DNA of 64,000 bases, from contig NZ_AP022599.1 of NCBI RefSeq assembly GCF_010725725.1, positions 3,906,001 through 3,970,000 of the forward strand, written 5' to 3'. The stretch's first letter is position 1, and every line of letters begins with the position of its first letter. Source of the DNA: Mycolicibacterium pulveris. Lineage in GTDB: Bacteria > Actinomycetota > Actinomycetes > Mycobacteriales > Mycobacteriaceae. The notes beneath the pieces were generated by a model. It saw only the letters and a program-made list of their open reading frames with translations, did no database searches and was not told the origin of the DNA. Positions 1 through 10,804 of this stretch are shown piece after piece. A program made the translations under genes and the position numbers.

Positions 1-450
1 CTCTACCTCGACCGCGCCGACGAGGTGGTCCACGCCCCCGAAACCTTCATGCTGGTGTGCTCTTACAACCCGGCGTACCGCAGCTCGCTGAAGGAACTCA
101 AACCGTCGTTTCGGCAACGCTTCGTCACGCTGCCGATGAATTACCTTCCCCCCGACCGCGAGGCCGAGGTCATCGTCGCCGAAACCGGCGTCCCGCTGCC
201 GACCGCCACGCGACTGGTCCGATGCGCCACCGCCATCCGCACCGCCGACGAGGCGTTCCACTTCGAACCCCCGTCGACCCGCGTCCTGGTCACCGCGGCA
301 CACCTGATCGCCGCCGGCGCAACCGAACTGGACGCGGCCGAGGCCTGCGTTCTCGCGCCGTTGTCCAGCGACGGCGCCGTCACCGACGGCCTACGTGAAG
401 TCGCCGTGGCCAGCCTGGCCGGCGCCGACACTTCGAGCACCCCGCACTAG
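1..450 (+). CDS. NorQ/CbbQ/NirQ-type MoxR AAA+ ATPase, C-terminal part
   Basis: The frame is open from base 1, so the gene starts outside the window; 149 C-terminal residues are visible. The segment SYNPAYRSSLKELKPSFRQR, followed by a phenylalanine-valine-threonine turn, is the hallmark of the CbbQ/NirQ/NorQ branch of MoxR ATPases, where the arginines near SFRQR act as sensor/arginine-finger residues; the rest matches the CbbQ C-terminal domain. Family members use ATP to remodel or insert metal into a partner complex, usually with a VWA-domain protein (NorD/CbbO). Twelve bases after its stop comes a run of three small membrane proteins, which are the obvious candidate clients. The Walker A/B part and any norD/norB neighbour lie upstream and cannot be seen. 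Confidence 0.85.
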   Translation, partial: LYLDRADEVVHAPETFMLVCSYNPAYRSSLKELKPSFRQRFVTLPMNYLPPDREAEVIVAETGVPLPTATRLVRCATAIRTADEAFHFEPPSTRVLVTAAHLIAAGATELDAAEACVLAPLSSDGAVTDGLREVAVASLAGADTSSTPH

Positions 451-462
451 GAAGGAATCCTT

Positions 463-591
463 ATGGACCCCAAGGAGAGGCAGCGCAAACGAGCGCTGAT
501 CATTCTGCAGATCGTCATCTACGGCTATCTGCTGGCGATGTTCCTCATCCAGCTGTACATGTCGTTCGAGCGGGGCTGGTGGACGCTGTGA
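463..591 (+). CDS. Small single-span membrane protein, 42 aa
   Basis: ATG at 463 follows a GGAAGGA-like ribosome site at 450-456 and the frame closes with TGA at 589-591. The protein starts with a basic patch (KERQRKR, residues 4-10), then one hydrophobic helix at about 11-33 and an aromatic tail ending GWWTL. The length and layout are those of a small subunit or assembly peptide of a membrane complex. It sits between the NorQ-like ATPase and a polytopic membrane protein, and its stop overlaps the start of the next gene (GTGA at 588-591), so translational coupling is likely. No family is recognised. Small size means automatic annotation could easily miss it. Confidence 0.7.
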   Translation: MDPKERQRKRALIILQIVIYGYLLAMFLIQLYMSFERGWWTL

Positions 592-1274
592 GCGCGACGG
601 CGACGACGGTCAGCCTCGAAGACCACCACGAAGAATCGCGACTCGCCCAACGCCGCGCCGACAAGTGGATGATCGTCGGCGCCGCGCTGATGGGCATGTG
701 GGCACCGGGCATCATCGGCTTCCCGATCTTCATGCGCGGGGTGTGGTTACAGCGACAGGCCGCGCGGGCCGGCCTGTCGGTGCGGCCGATGATCGTCACG
801 CTGATCGGCTACCTGGTGCTCATCGACGGCTTCCTCAACAGCCTGGGCTGGGCGTTGGACCTGATCGGCAACCACACCTTGATCAACCGGGTGTTGATGA
901 TCGGCTGGGGCCACATGTTCGACGCGGCCTACTTCTGGCACTACAACGAACCCTGGGTCGGCGGCTCCGCGGTACCCGGCGAAAAGGCCTATGTCGCAGG
1001 GCTGATCCTGACCGTGTTCGCGATGCGGTGCGCCGCGGCAATCGGCTTCCTGCAGATGAAGCGGTGGGGGCACCAGTGGATGATCATCACCTGCTGGATG
1101 GGTGTGGTGATCTGGTGCGCCTACGTGTTCAACATGACGATGTACGCCGACGTGCGCTACTCCGGTGTGCTGTTCCCCGTCATCGGCTGGTGGATCTACG
1201 ACATCTTCTACATCACACCGTTCCTGGCGATTCCCTATCTGCACACCGTCAACCGCGAGATCTTCTCCGACTGA
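588..1274 (+). CDS. Polytopic membrane protein of unknown family (228 aa)
   Basis: About five hydrophobic segments are visible (roughly residues 28-50, 67-92, 135-155, 165-184, 193-218). GTG at 588 overlaps the preceding stop; GTG at 579 would add three residues. A polar pocket lies between the second and third helices, with H96, H109, D112 and H118 ([11 protein letters not shown]), and further histidines at 162 and 219; such in-membrane His/Asp clusters often hold metal, but this is inference. There is no CXXCH and no heme-copper oxidase signature. I compared it mentally with copper membrane monooxygenase subunits (PmoA, PmoC) and saw no convincing match. Its position after a NorQ-like ATPase makes it the likely core of a membrane complex. 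Confidence 0.75.
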   Translation: MSATATTVSLEDHHEESRLAQRRADKWMIVGAALMGMWAPGIIGFPIFMRGVWLQRQAARAGLSVRPMIVTLIGYLVLIDGFLNSLGWALDLIGNHTLINRVLMIGWGHMFDAAYFWHYNEPWVGGSAVPGEKAYVAGLILTVFAMRCAAAIGFLQMKRWGHQWMIITCWMGVVIWCAYVFNMTMYADVRYSGVLFPVIGWWIYDIFYITPFLAIPYLHTVNREIFSD

Positions 1275-1293
1275 ACAGGTTAAGGAGCAAACC

Positions 1294-1734
1294 ATGACGT
1301 CGTCACCGTCCACCTCGGCCGCCGACGAGAAGGATCCCGCCGAGGATCTCCCGCCCGGTACCACCCCGTACTACGCGCGGATGCACAAGTACATCAAGCG
1401 CGCCGTGCTCGTCTGCCTGATCGCCCTGGTGATCGAGGGAGCGTTCACGCTGCCCTTCATGGCGGTGTGGTACGGCTATCCGACCCTGAGCCTCACCGAG
1501 ATCTGCAGCGGCCTGCTCAAGGTCCGCTACTCCGACGACACGCTGGAGTGCAAGGTGCCGTATCCGCCGCTCGGCCCACCGGAGGGCGCCGAGGGCAAGG
1601 ACACCGCGCGCGACGAGTGGGGGATCCAGCCGGTACCCAAGTATGACCGGATCGGCTTCCGCGAACTGGTCCGCATCCACGAGGAGAGCGAGGCTCGCAA
1701 AGCCGCGCAGCAACAACAGGATTCGACGCCATGA
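1294..1734 (+). CDS. Membrane-anchored protein with large soluble tail (146 aa), unknown
   Basis: ATG at 1294 is preceded by a clear AAGGAG at 1282-1287. The N-terminal 30 residues are polar, one hydrophobic helix spans about 36-60, and the rest is soluble, with Cys in TEICSG and LECKVP that could pair, then a charged C-terminus rich in Glu, Arg and Gln. The topology suggests the soluble domain of a membrane complex formed with the two preceding proteins. No CXXCH heme site, so it is not a NorC-type cytochrome. The gene ends in an ATGA overlap with the following P450, so oxidation chemistry and membrane complex are co-translated. Family unknown. Confidence 0.75.
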   Translation: MTSSPSTSAADEKDPAEDLPPGTTPYYARMHKYIKRAVLVCLIALVIEGAFTLPFMAVWYGYPTLSLTEICSGLLKVRYSDDTLECKVPYPPLGPPEGAEGKDTARDEWGIQPVPKYDRIGFRELVRIHEESEARKAAQQQQDSTP

Positions 1735-2963
1735 GTCGACGATCGGCCGACGAGCACGCGCAGAACTGGGATCTGCGCCACGAGGACTTCAACGACATCG
1801 AATTCCTCTACGAGGTCTACGGGGTGATGCGGCGCCAAGCGCCGTTCGTACACACCGACACCCCGTTCCTCACCACCATGCCGGGCAGCGCCTGGGTGGC
1901 GGTGCGCTATGAGGAGTGCTACCGAATCCTGCAGGACTGGCAGCATTTCTCGAGCAACCCGACGCCGGACGCGACCGAGGCGTTCGGCGGTGATCTGGTG
2001 ATCACGTTGGACCCGCCCCGGCAGCAGAAGTTCCGCAAGGTGCTCAACCCGTACTTCTCGCCGGCGCGGATGAAGGCACTGCGACCCCAGATCCGCGAGG
2101 AGACCGACCGGCTCATCGACGATTTCATCACCACCGGGCGGGGAGACCTCGCGCAGGTCGCGTGGCGGCAGCCGGGGATCGTGTTCTTCAAGTACGTGCT
2201 GGGCCTGCCGGTCGAGGACGTCCCGCTGTGCATCGAGCTCACCGACACCGCGCTCAACGGCGCCACCGAGGAGGAGCGTGGTCCCGCGTGGGGTGGGCTG
2301 TATCAGCACCTCCACGACGCGGTGACCGCCCGCACCGACGCGCCGCCCCGCGACGACATGATCGACGTGCTGCTCGGCGCCGAGATCGACGGGCAGCCGC
2401 TACCGTTCAACGAGGTGGTGGCCAACGCCATGCTGCTGGTCCAGGCCGGGCTGGAGACCACAGCCAGCGCGATGTCGTGGTCCTTCCACTATCTCGCCAC
2501 GCACCCCGAGGAACGGGACCGGTTGATCGGCGAGCCGGAACTGCTGCCGCGCGCGGTGGAGGAGTTCATCCGGTTCGGAGGATCGATCCACGGCATCCCC
2601 CGCACCGTCGCCAAGGAAGTCGAGCTGGGTGGCCGGACGTTCTGCCCCGGCGATTCGGTGATCGTGAACTACGCCTCGGCCAACCGCGACGAAGACATGT
2701 TCGTCGACGCCCACCGATGCATCCTGGATCGGCGCGACAATCGCCATCTGGGCTTCGGCGCCGGCGTGCACCGGTGCCTTGGCTCCAACCTGGCCCGGCT
2801 GGAATTGCAGGTGGGCCTGGAGCAGGTGCTGAACCGGATGCCGACACTCACGCTGGACACCTCGAAACCGCCGGTGTTCGTGGGCAATTCCATCACCCGC
2901 GGCTTCCGCTCCCTTCCCGTGTCGTTCGACCCGGCCGAAACCTGCGCGGTGCTCAATGTCTGA
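1731..2963 (+). CDS. Cytochrome P450
   Basis: A full-length soluble bacterial P450 (410 aa). The oxygen-activation helix AGLETT is at about 238-243, the EXXR motif EEFIR at about 276-280, and the heme loop [10 protein letters not shown] with the thiolate Cys at 349. The residue before the paired Thr is Glu (AGLETT), the usual acid-alcohol pair. It would hydroxylate a small organic substrate with electrons from a ferredoxin; none is encoded in this operon, the nearest being at 17462 and 43758. The start overlaps the preceding stop by four bases and the end overlaps the next start by eight, so it belongs to one transcript with the membrane proteins. Substrate unknown. Confidence 0.95.
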   Translation: MSRRSADEHAQNWDLRHEDFNDIEFLYEVYGVMRRQAPFVHTDTPFLTTMPGSAWVAVRYEECYRILQDWQHFSSNPTPDATEAFGGDLVITLDPPRQQKFRKVLNPYFSPARMKALRPQIREETDRLIDDFITTGRGDLAQVAWRQPGIVFFKYVLGLPVEDVPLCIELTDTALNGATEEERGPAWGGLYQHLHDAVTARTDAPPRDDMIDVLLGAEIDGQPLPFNEVVANAMLLVQAGLETTASAMSWSFHYLATHPEERDRLIGEPELLPRAVEEFIRFGGSIHGIPRTVAKEVELGGRTFCPGDSVIVNYASANRDEDMFVDAHRCILDRRDNRHLGFGAGVHRCLGSNLARLELQVGLEQVLNRMPTLTLDTSKPPVFVGNSITRGFRSLPVSFDPAETCAVLNV

Positions 2964-4010
2964 GCGAACATATCGGGTCATCCAGTGGATGACAGGAGAT
3001 GTCGGACAGGTCGGTGTACGCCACTTCGCGCAGTGCCCGGTCTTCGATCTCGTCGGCGTGCTGGTGCACAACAAGGACAAGGTCGGCAAGGACGCCGGTG
3101 AAATAGCCGGCGTCGCACCGGTCGGGGTGACCGCGACCGACGACGTCGAATCGATCATCGGCCTGGACGCCGACTGCGTGTTCTACACACCGGTGATCAT
3201 GGACGTCGACACCGTCTGCCGACTGCTGCGCTCTGGCAAGAACGTCGTCACCACCAGCGGCTTCTTCCATCCCACCGAAAAGTTCCGCGACGGCGGGGAC
3301 AAGATCCGGGCCGCATGCCAGGAGGGCGGGACGTCGTTTCACGCGGGCGGCATTCACCCCGGCTATGCCGGCGACATCCTCCCGCTCACGCTCGCGCGCG
3401 TGACCAGCCGGATCGACAAGGTCGAACTGTGGGAAGTCGTCAACGTACTGACCGACGCCCCGATGGACCACATCGACTGGATGGGGTTCGGTAAGGACAA
3501 GGACCAATTTCTCTCGGAGCCAACCATTCTCGGTCTCGGTATCCCGTTCTTCGCGCAGTCGATGCAGATGGTCGCCGACGGTTTGGGCGTGCGGATCGAC
3601 GACGTCACCGCCGCCGACGTGAAGGCCGCCGTCGCCACCGAGGACATCCCGCACGCCGAGGGCGCCATTGCACGCGGAACCGTTGCCGCGCAACACCACG
3701 AGTGGACAGCCTGGGTCGACGGCAACCCGCTGATCGTCTACCACGCGATCTACCTGACCGGCGGACCCGATCAGCTCGATCCGGCCTGGGACTGGGGCCG
3801 GACGCGGTACCGCGTCGTCATCGAGGGCGACCCGTCCACCGAGCTGACGATGCACGGCCTCGTGAGGGCCGACGGAACCATGACCCATCCTGGTTACGAC
3901 TGGACGGCGATGGGCGCGATCAACGCGATTCCCGACGTATGCGACGCCCCGCCTGGCTGGCTCACCCACCTGGATCTCGGTTTGGTTGCGCCGCGCGGGC
4001 TGGTGCGCAC

Positions 4011-4014
<4 letters not shown>
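2956..4014 (+). CDS. DapB-like NAD(P)-binding reductase/dehydrogenase
   Basis: This 352-aa protein belongs to the dihydrodipicolinate-reductase-like group often labelled NAD(P)H-dependent amine dehydrogenase family. The N-terminus holds a Rossmann fold in which the usual glycine loop reads TGDVGQVG (about residues 13-20); a second conserved block is THAGG-like, here SFHAGGIHPGYAGD (about 126-139). It is longer than lysine-pathway DapB (about 250 aa) and sits between P450 genes, so a catabolic role on an oxidised carbonyl or amine is more likely than lysine synthesis; this is inference. It overlaps the P450 before it by 8 bases and the VOC gene after it by 4. Confidence 0.85.
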
Positions 4015-5602
<1,588 letters not shown>

Positions 5603-5622
5603 AAGCAGCCCAGAGGAGAACC

Positions 5623-6858
5623 ATGACTGTCGGTGCCGTCAAGCCCAGCGTCTTCGAGGCCGGCCTTCCCACGCTGGACTATGACATCACCGCCACACCC
5701 CAGCAGATCTGTGCGCAGTTTCAGGCCGCGCAGCAGATCGCTCCCGTCGCGTTGGGCCCCGTTGGACCCGAGGTGATTTCGTACGAGCTGGCCCGGTCGG
5801 TCCTTCGCGATCCTCGGTTCGGTATTCCCAAGGGAATCCATCTCTCAGCGCACGGAATCACGTCGGGTCCGCTGTGGGACAGGGTGACGCGCAGCATCTT
5901 GAACATGGACGGCGACGAGCACCGCCGCCTGCGCGGGCTGGTGGCGAAGGCGTTCACGCCGCGGGCCACCGCGCGGATGGGACCCACCATTCACACGGTG
6001 GTCAACGAGCTCATCGACGGTGTCGCCGACGACGGCGGGTGTGAGTTCGTGGCCGCGATCGCACGGCCGTACCCGATTCCGGTGATCTGCGCGTTGCTCG
6101 GTGCGCCGCGGGAGGATTGGCAGCAGTTCTCGCGATGGGCCGAGGACATCTTCAAGATCGTCAGCTTCGACTGCGACATCGCGCAGGAAGAACCAACGAT
6201 CCTCAAGGCGTGGGGTGAGTTCGACGACTACATCGACGAGATGATCGCGCGCCGACGGCACCGCCTCACCGACGACCTGCTCTCCGAACTCATCCGCGCG
6301 GAGGTCGACGGCGACCGCCTGGATGTGGGCGAACTACGCATGCTGGCGTTCAGCATCCTGGTCGCGGGCACCGACACCACCCGCAGCCAGCTGGCCGCGT
6401 CGATGCAGGTGCTCTGCGACCACCCGGACCAATGGGCGCTGCTAAAGGAGCGCCCGGACCTGGCGATGCCCGCCGTCGAGGAGACGATGCGGCATTCCCC
6501 GTCGATGTGCAGCACGGTGCGCAGCGCCATCGACGACGTCACGATCGGCGAGTACACCTTCCCCGCGGGCACGTTCATCATCGTCAACACCTATGCGGCC
6601 AACCGCGATCCCGCGGTCTACGACGACCCGACCCGCTTCGACATCACCCGCGACGACCCGCCGCCGATTCTGACCTTCGGGGGTGGAGCGCACTATTGCC
6701 TCGGCGCCAACCTGGCGCGGCGTGAACTCGCGGAAGCACTGACAATTCTCGCACGCCGGATACCGAACGTTCGGCGCGTCGGCCATGCACCGTGGAAGCC
6801 GCTACTCGGCATGAGCGGGCCGATCGCCCTGCACGTCGAGTTCGACGTCGTCGCGTGA
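5623..6858 (+). CDS. Cytochrome P450
   Basis: 411 residues, ATG 5623 with an AGAGGAGA ribosome site a few bases upstream. AGTDTTR (I-helix) at about 248-254, EETMR (EXXR) at about 286-290, FGGGAHYCLG heme loop with Cys 359. This is the last gene of the plus-strand operon. Its final 57 bases overlap the end of the convergent transporter gene on the minus strand, leaving no room for a terminator between them. Divergent in sequence from the two upstream P450s, so it is not a recent tandem copy. Confidence 0.95.
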   Translation: MTVGAVKPSVFEAGLPTLDYDITATPQQICAQFQAAQQIAPVALGPVGPEVISYELARSVLRDPRFGIPKGIHLSAHGITSGPLWDRVTRSILNMDGDEHRRLRGLVAKAFTPRATARMGPTIHTVVNELIDGVADDGGCEFVAAIARPYPIPVICALLGAPREDWQQFSRWAEDIFKIVSFDCDIAQEEPTILKAWGEFDDYIDEMIARRRHRLTDDLLSELIRAEVDGDRLDVGELRMLAFSILVAGTDTTRSQLAASMQVLCDHPDQWALLKERPDLAMPAVEETMRHSPSMCSTVRSAIDDVTIGEYTFPAGTFIIVNTYAANRDPAVYDDPTRFDITRDDPPPILTFGGGAHYCLGANLARRELAEALTILARRIPNVRRVGHAPWKPLLGMSGPIALHVEFDVVA

Positions 6859-8139
6859 GGCGCGCAACCAGCCGCCGGGCAGAAAGCACGCCGACACAGC
6901 GGAGATCACCGACACGGCGACGAGGTAGGCGACAATGGAATTGCTGGTGTGCGTCGCCGCGTAGAGGGCGGTCGCGATCGTGGGGGCGAACGCCGAACCG
7001 ACCACCTGAGACAGCGTGTAGCCCATCGACACCCCGCTGTAGCGCACGTCGGCGTCGAAGGCGAGGCTGAACAAGGATCCGGTGACACCGGCGGCCGGGG
7101 CCATGGCGAAACCGAACACCAGCAACAGCGCGGCCAGGAACAGTGCGGGCCTACCGGTGTTGATCAACGTGAAGGCCGGCCAGATCGACAATCCCATCAG
7201 GACCACCCCGGTGACGAAGACCGGTTTGCGTCCGAGCCGGTCAGACAGCGCGCCGAACATCGGATAGGTCGCGACGGCCACCACCGCGGCGACCGATACC
7301 CCGAAAAGCGCTGCGGTGCGATCGATCCCGGCCACCGTGGTGGCGTAGGACACCAGGTACGCGACGCAGATGTAGGCGAACACTCCTTGAGACAGGTAGG
7401 CGCCCGCGACCAGCAGGATCTGCTTCCAGTGCTTGCGCACCGCCTGCGTGATTGGCATCCGAACCAGTTGGGCTCGTTGCCGAAGCGCGTCGAAGTCGGG
7501 GCTTTCGGTCACCGAAAGCCGGATCACCAGGCCGATGACGATGAGCACGGCGCTGGCCAGAAACGGCACACGCCATCCCCAGGCGAGGAACTGCGAATCG
7601 GGCAGGCCGGACACCGCGAAGAACGCAAGGGTGGCGGTCGCGGTGCCGGCAGGCGCGCCCATCTGCGGGAAGGCGCCGTAGAGGCCCTTGCGTTCGGCGC
7701 TCGCGTGCTCGACGGCCATGAGCGTCGCGCCACCCCACTCCCCGCCGACGGCGAAACCCTGCACCAACCGCAACAGCGTCAAGAGAATCGGCGCGGCCAG
7801 GCCGATGTGTCCGTAGGTCGGCAGCAAGCCCATCAACACTGTCGCGCTGCCCATCAGCAACAGCGAGTACACCAGCATCTTCTTGCGGCCCACCCGGTCA
7901 CCGAAATGGCCGAACACGACGCCGCCGAGCGGACGGGCGACGAAGCCCACACCGAACGTCGCGAACGACAACAGCAGTCCCATCGCCGGTGAGGCTTCCG
8001 GGAAGAACAGTTTCGGAAACACCAGCGCGGCGGCCGTGCCGTAGATGAGGAAGTCGTAGAACTCCACCGTCGTCCCGATGAAGCTGGCGGTGGCAACCCG
8101 CATCGGGGAGGTCTGCGGTATCGAATTCGTCACCGACAT
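6802..8139 (-). CDS. MFS transporter, metabolite:H+ symporter (MHS) type
   Basis: 445 residues with about 12 membrane helices. The loop between helices 2 and 3 reads GHFGDRVGRKK (about residues 77-87), the MFS signature, and there is a matching SDRLGRKP in the second half. The N-terminal FIGTTVEFYDFLIYGTAAAL is typical of the MHS branch (proline/betaine, shikimate, alpha-ketoglutarate transporters). It probably imports a carboxylic acid or related nutrient using the proton gradient. Located convergently at the end of the P450 operon; the C-terminal coding end overlaps that operon by 57 bases. Substrate unassigned. Confidence 0.9.
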   Translation of the reverse strand: MSVTNSIPQTSPMRVATASFIGTTVEFYDFLIYGTAAALVFPKLFFPEASPAMGLLLSFATFGVGFVARPLGGVVFGHFGDRVGRKKMLVYSLLLMGSATVLMGLLPTYGHIGLAAPILLTLLRLVQGFAVGGEWGGATLMAVEHASAERKGLYGAFPQMGAPAGTATATLAFFAVSGLPDSQFLAWGWRVPFLASAVLIVIGLVIRLSVTESPDFDALRQRAQLVRMPITQAVRKHWKQILLVAGAYLSQGVFAYICVAYLVSYATTVAGIDRTAALFGVSVAAVVAVATYPMFGALSDRLGRKPVFVTGVVLMGLSIWPAFTLINTGRPALFLAALLLVFGFAMAPAAGVTGSLFSLAFDADVRYSGVSMGYTLSQVVGSAFAPTIATALYAATHTSNSIVAYLVAVSVISAVSACFLPGGWLRASRDDVELDVQGDRPAHAE

Positions 8140-8148
8140 GGTCTGCCG

Positions 8149-8967
8149 CTACCGCCGCGGTGGTCCCTGCCTGATCCGCGCGCGCGTCGCGTCCAGCGTG
8201 TTGTCTGCGGTGTAGACGTAGTCGATCCACCAGGTGGCACCCGCATCGGCGCACTGCCGAACCGTGGCGGTGTCGGACGGGCCAGCGGTCTGACCGAACG
8301 AAATGATATCGAAATTCGTTGTGGCATTCCGCTGTTGCTGAATATAGGTGCGCATGTCGTTGAGGTCGTCGGGCTCGACCTCGAGGCCGTACGGCCCGGT
8401 TGAAACCACGCCGTCCCAGCGCGCCGCGCGACGCAGCGGCTTCTTCGACGGCCACGTGGCCGCAACCCACACCGGGACTCTGGGCTTCTGCAGCGGTGGC
8501 TGAAACGCATCACATTCCACGTGGTAGTGGGTGCCCTGGTGGCTCACGGGGGCTCCGGCCCACAGCGACGTGAGCACGTCAAGCGCCTCATCGAGTTTGG
8601 CGGCCCGGCGCGTTGCGTCGCCATCGTCGCCGAACGCGGTGTAATCCGGTAGGTGTGGGTAACCCGCACCCACCCCCAGCACAATGCGCCCGCCCGAGAG
8701 GTGGTCGAGGGTGATCACCTCGCGAGCCAACTTGGTGATGTGCCGTCGCGGCACCGGGGTGACCAGCGGACCGAGCACGATGCGCTCCGTTCGCATCGCC
8801 ATCGCGGTCAACGCGATCCATGGGTCGGCGGTCGGCTCTTCGAACTGAAGGTGGTCCCAGATGAAGAAGCCGTCCCAGCCGGCTTGTTCGGCGTCGAAGG
8901 CAAGCTCCGACAGGACTCGGGCGTCTCCGCAGAAGCCGAAGTTGGGTGTGTAGAAGCCGAACTTCAT
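8149..8967 (-). CDS. LLM-class flavin/F420-dependent oxidoreductase
   Basis: 272 residues with a luciferase-like TIM barrel: start MKFGFYTPNFG, the WDGFFIWDHL block (about 30-39), the AMRTERIVLGPLVTP strand and the GGRIVLGVGAGY loop (about 92-103) that contacts the cofactor. ATG 8967 is the first start that gives the family N-terminus; the much longer open frame upstream overlaps the cyclase gene and is a shadow. Ten bases from the transporter gene, so the two are probably co-transcribed. Whether it uses F420 or FMN cannot be decided by eye; mycobacteria use both. Confidence 0.88.
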   Translation of the reverse strand: MKFGFYTPNFGFCGDARVLSELAFDAEQAGWDGFFIWDHLQFEEPTADPWIALTAMAMRTERIVLGPLVTPVPRRHITKLAREVITLDHLSGGRIVLGVGAGYPHLPDYTAFGDDGDATRRAAKLDEALDVLTSLWAGAPVSHQGTHYHVECDAFQPPLQKPRVPVWVAATWPSKKPLRRAARWDGVVSTGPYGLEVEPDDLNDMRTYIQQQRNATTNFDIISFGQTAGPSDTATVRQCADAGATWWIDYVYTADNTLDATRARIRQGPPRR

Positions 8968-9014
8968 CGTTAGGCAGCATAATGTGAACGCAATTGCCGT
9001 GCGGGCCATATGCG

Positions 9015-10478
9015 TTATCTGGGGGTTGGCGCCCATAGCTGTGTCGGAGACGCACGGCCCCGCAGCAGCACCTCGTAACCCTGCGTCGTCCAATGGCGTT
9101 GCTCGTCTCGGCTGGCGCGCTGAAACACCGCGCCCGAACACAACACCCGGCCGTCGTACTCCTTGGCGAGATCGGCCAGCCGAGCCGCCTCGTTGACCGC
9201 ATCGCCGACGACGGTGTACTCGTAGCGGTTCTCCGCGCCGATGTTCCCCGCGAACACCGGTCCTGCGGATACCCCGATACCGAAGTCGACTGGCAGCCTG
9301 CGCAGCTGTTGCCGCAGGGCGCGCGCGGTCGCCAGACCGGTCGTCGCCGGATCGTCGATCCGCAGCGGCGCGCCGAACACGGCGAGCGCGGCGTCGCCCT
9401 GAAACTTGTTGATCAGCCCGTGATGGGAGTCGACCTCGGCGACCACGATCCGGAAGAAGTCGTTGAGCACCTCGGCGACCTCGTGTGGTTCGCGCGACGC
9501 CGCCAACCGCGTCGACTCCACCAGATCGACGAACAGCACAGTGACGTCGCGCTCGTCGCCTGAATGCGAGTCGGTGTCGTCGAGGGCACGGCGCGCCACT
9601 TCCTCGCCGACGTGACGGCCGAACAGATCTCGCAGCCGGTCCCGTTCGCGAAGCCCGGCGACCATGGCGTTGAAACCTCGCTGCAGCCGGCCGATCTCCG
9701 ACCACTCATAGACGTCGACCGTGTGGTCGATGCGTCCGCGCTCGACTTCGGCCATCGCGTCGACGACCTCTCCCACCGGGTCCGAGATCGACATCGACAC
9801 CAGGATCATCGCGCGCAGCCCGAGCACGACGGCGACGAGCGCCAGCACCAACAGCGCCAGGTCGATCGAAGTGCTCTGCGCGATGATCCAGCCGCGAGAC
9901 CGCATGATCAGCAACAACGCGATCGCCAAGCCCGGCAACGCCGTACAGACCGTCCACATCAGCACCAGCCGGGCACGGACACCGGGGGCTTTCAGTCCCC
10001 GTAACTCCGGATCCGGTGACACGCTGGCCAATATCGGACGCAGCGTGCGCAGCGTGAAGAGGAACCCGGTGGCCACGGTGGCGACGGCGCCGAACAGGAT
10101 GGCCGATGCGATGACCACCTGCACCTCGGTTCCCGCGTCGAGGTTCAGCGGGATCAACACCGCCGCGGTGAGCACCCATGGCGCCACGGTGATCGCCGAC
10201 TGACGCTGCAGTGTCTTGAGCGCCGTTTGCCGTTCGGGCTCGGTGGGCGCCCGCCCGGTGCTCAGCCAGCGCAGGGTGGGCGCGACGATGAGCACGGCAC
10301 CCACGGCGGTGGTGGCCGTCCCGATGCAGATGAGCACCGCCGCGGTGACGATGTTCTCGGCGGTGGCGGCGCTTCCACCGCTGAGCGCCAAGACGATCGC
10401 GATGACCTCGGCGACCGTCAGCAGATAAGCCGACGCAAGGCCTGCCGCGTAGCGGGCGAGCAGGCGGCGTGGCCTCAC
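9015..10478 (-). CDS. Membrane-bound class III adenylate cyclase with HAMP domain
   Basis: 487 residues: six hydrophobic segments in the first 230 residues, a HAMP linker (about 220-275, SISDPVGEVVDAM then GRIDHTVDV), and a C-terminal class III cyclase domain. Catalytic residues look intact: metal Asp in LFVDLVEST, the KFQGD substrate motif, and GDAVNEAARLA with the Asn and Arg of the transition-state pair. This is the architecture of the M. tuberculosis Rv1318c-Rv1320c/Rv3645 group, which makes cAMP from ATP in response to membrane signals, including fatty acids for Rv3645. It is probably a housekeeping or signalling gene rather than part of the pathway. Confidence 0.92.
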   Translation of the reverse strand: MRPRRLLARYAAGLASAYLLTVAEVIAIVLALSGGSAATAENIVTAAVLICIGTATTAVGAVLIVAPTLRWLSTGRAPTEPERQTALKTLQRQSAITVAPWVLTAAVLIPLNLDAGTEVQVVIASAILFGAVATVATGFLFTLRTLRPILASVSPDPELRGLKAPGVRARLVLMWTVCTALPGLAIALLLIMRSRGWIIAQSTSIDLALLVLALVAVVLGLRAMILVSMSISDPVGEVVDAMAEVERGRIDHTVDVYEWSEIGRLQRGFNAMVAGLRERDRLRDLFGRHVGEEVARRALDDTDSHSGDERDVTVLFVDLVESTRLAASREPHEVAEVLNDFFRIVVAEVDSHHGLINKFQGDAALAVFGAPLRIDDPATTGLATARALRQQLRRLPVDFGIGVSAGPVFAGNIGAENRYEYTVVGDAVNEAARLADLAKEYDGRVLCSGAVFQRASRDEQRHWTTQGYEVLLRGRASPTQLWAPTPR

Positions 10479-10491
10479 AAGGTGGAAGGTA

Positions 10492-10794
10492 TCAGTCGCT
10501 CGCGGGTAGCGGCTTGGCTTCCTTGAGAGACAACGGTGTGGTCCCCACGCTCAGCGTGCCCGCACCGGCCTTGGTGACGAGCACCTCGGCCCCGTTGTCG
10601 TCGACGTATCGCTTGCCCATCGCGTTGCCGTCCGCGAAGGCGGGGTCGAGGGTGGCGTTGGGATCCTTTTCGCCATCCAGCGGCACCATCGGTACTCCGC
10701 CGGCACGGAGATCGTCGAGGCTGTCGGCACTGCGCACCACGATCACCTGGGTGTCGCAGACCTGGCTCTGCAGCCGTGTGCCGTTCTTGATCAT
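10492..10794 (-). CDS. Small conserved-looking protein of unknown function (100 aa)
   Basis: ATG 10794 has a strong AAGGAG upstream on the minus strand. The protein is soluble, acidic, with one Cys (13) and a VIVVR strand followed by a C-terminal half that reads like a small beta domain (EVLVTKAGAGTLSVG). It lies 10 bases downstream of the acyl-CoA synthetase gene and is probably co-transcribed with it. I do not recognise a family or a catalytic motif; the good ribosome site, codon use and neighbours are the reasons to accept it as real. Confidence 0.7.
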   Translation of the reverse strand: MIKNGTRLQSQVCDTQVIVVRSADSLDDLRAGGVPMVPLDGEKDPNATLDPAFADGNAMGKRYVDDNGAEVLVTKAGAGTLSVGTTPLSLKEAKPLPASD

Positions 10795-10804
10795 GTTCGG
10801 CTCC

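Noticed and set aside
588..1274. Idea that this is a PmoA/PmoC (copper membrane monooxygenase) subunit
   Set aside because: There are His and Asp residues between helices, but order and spacing do not match the known PmoC metal site, and the neighbours are not pmoB-like.
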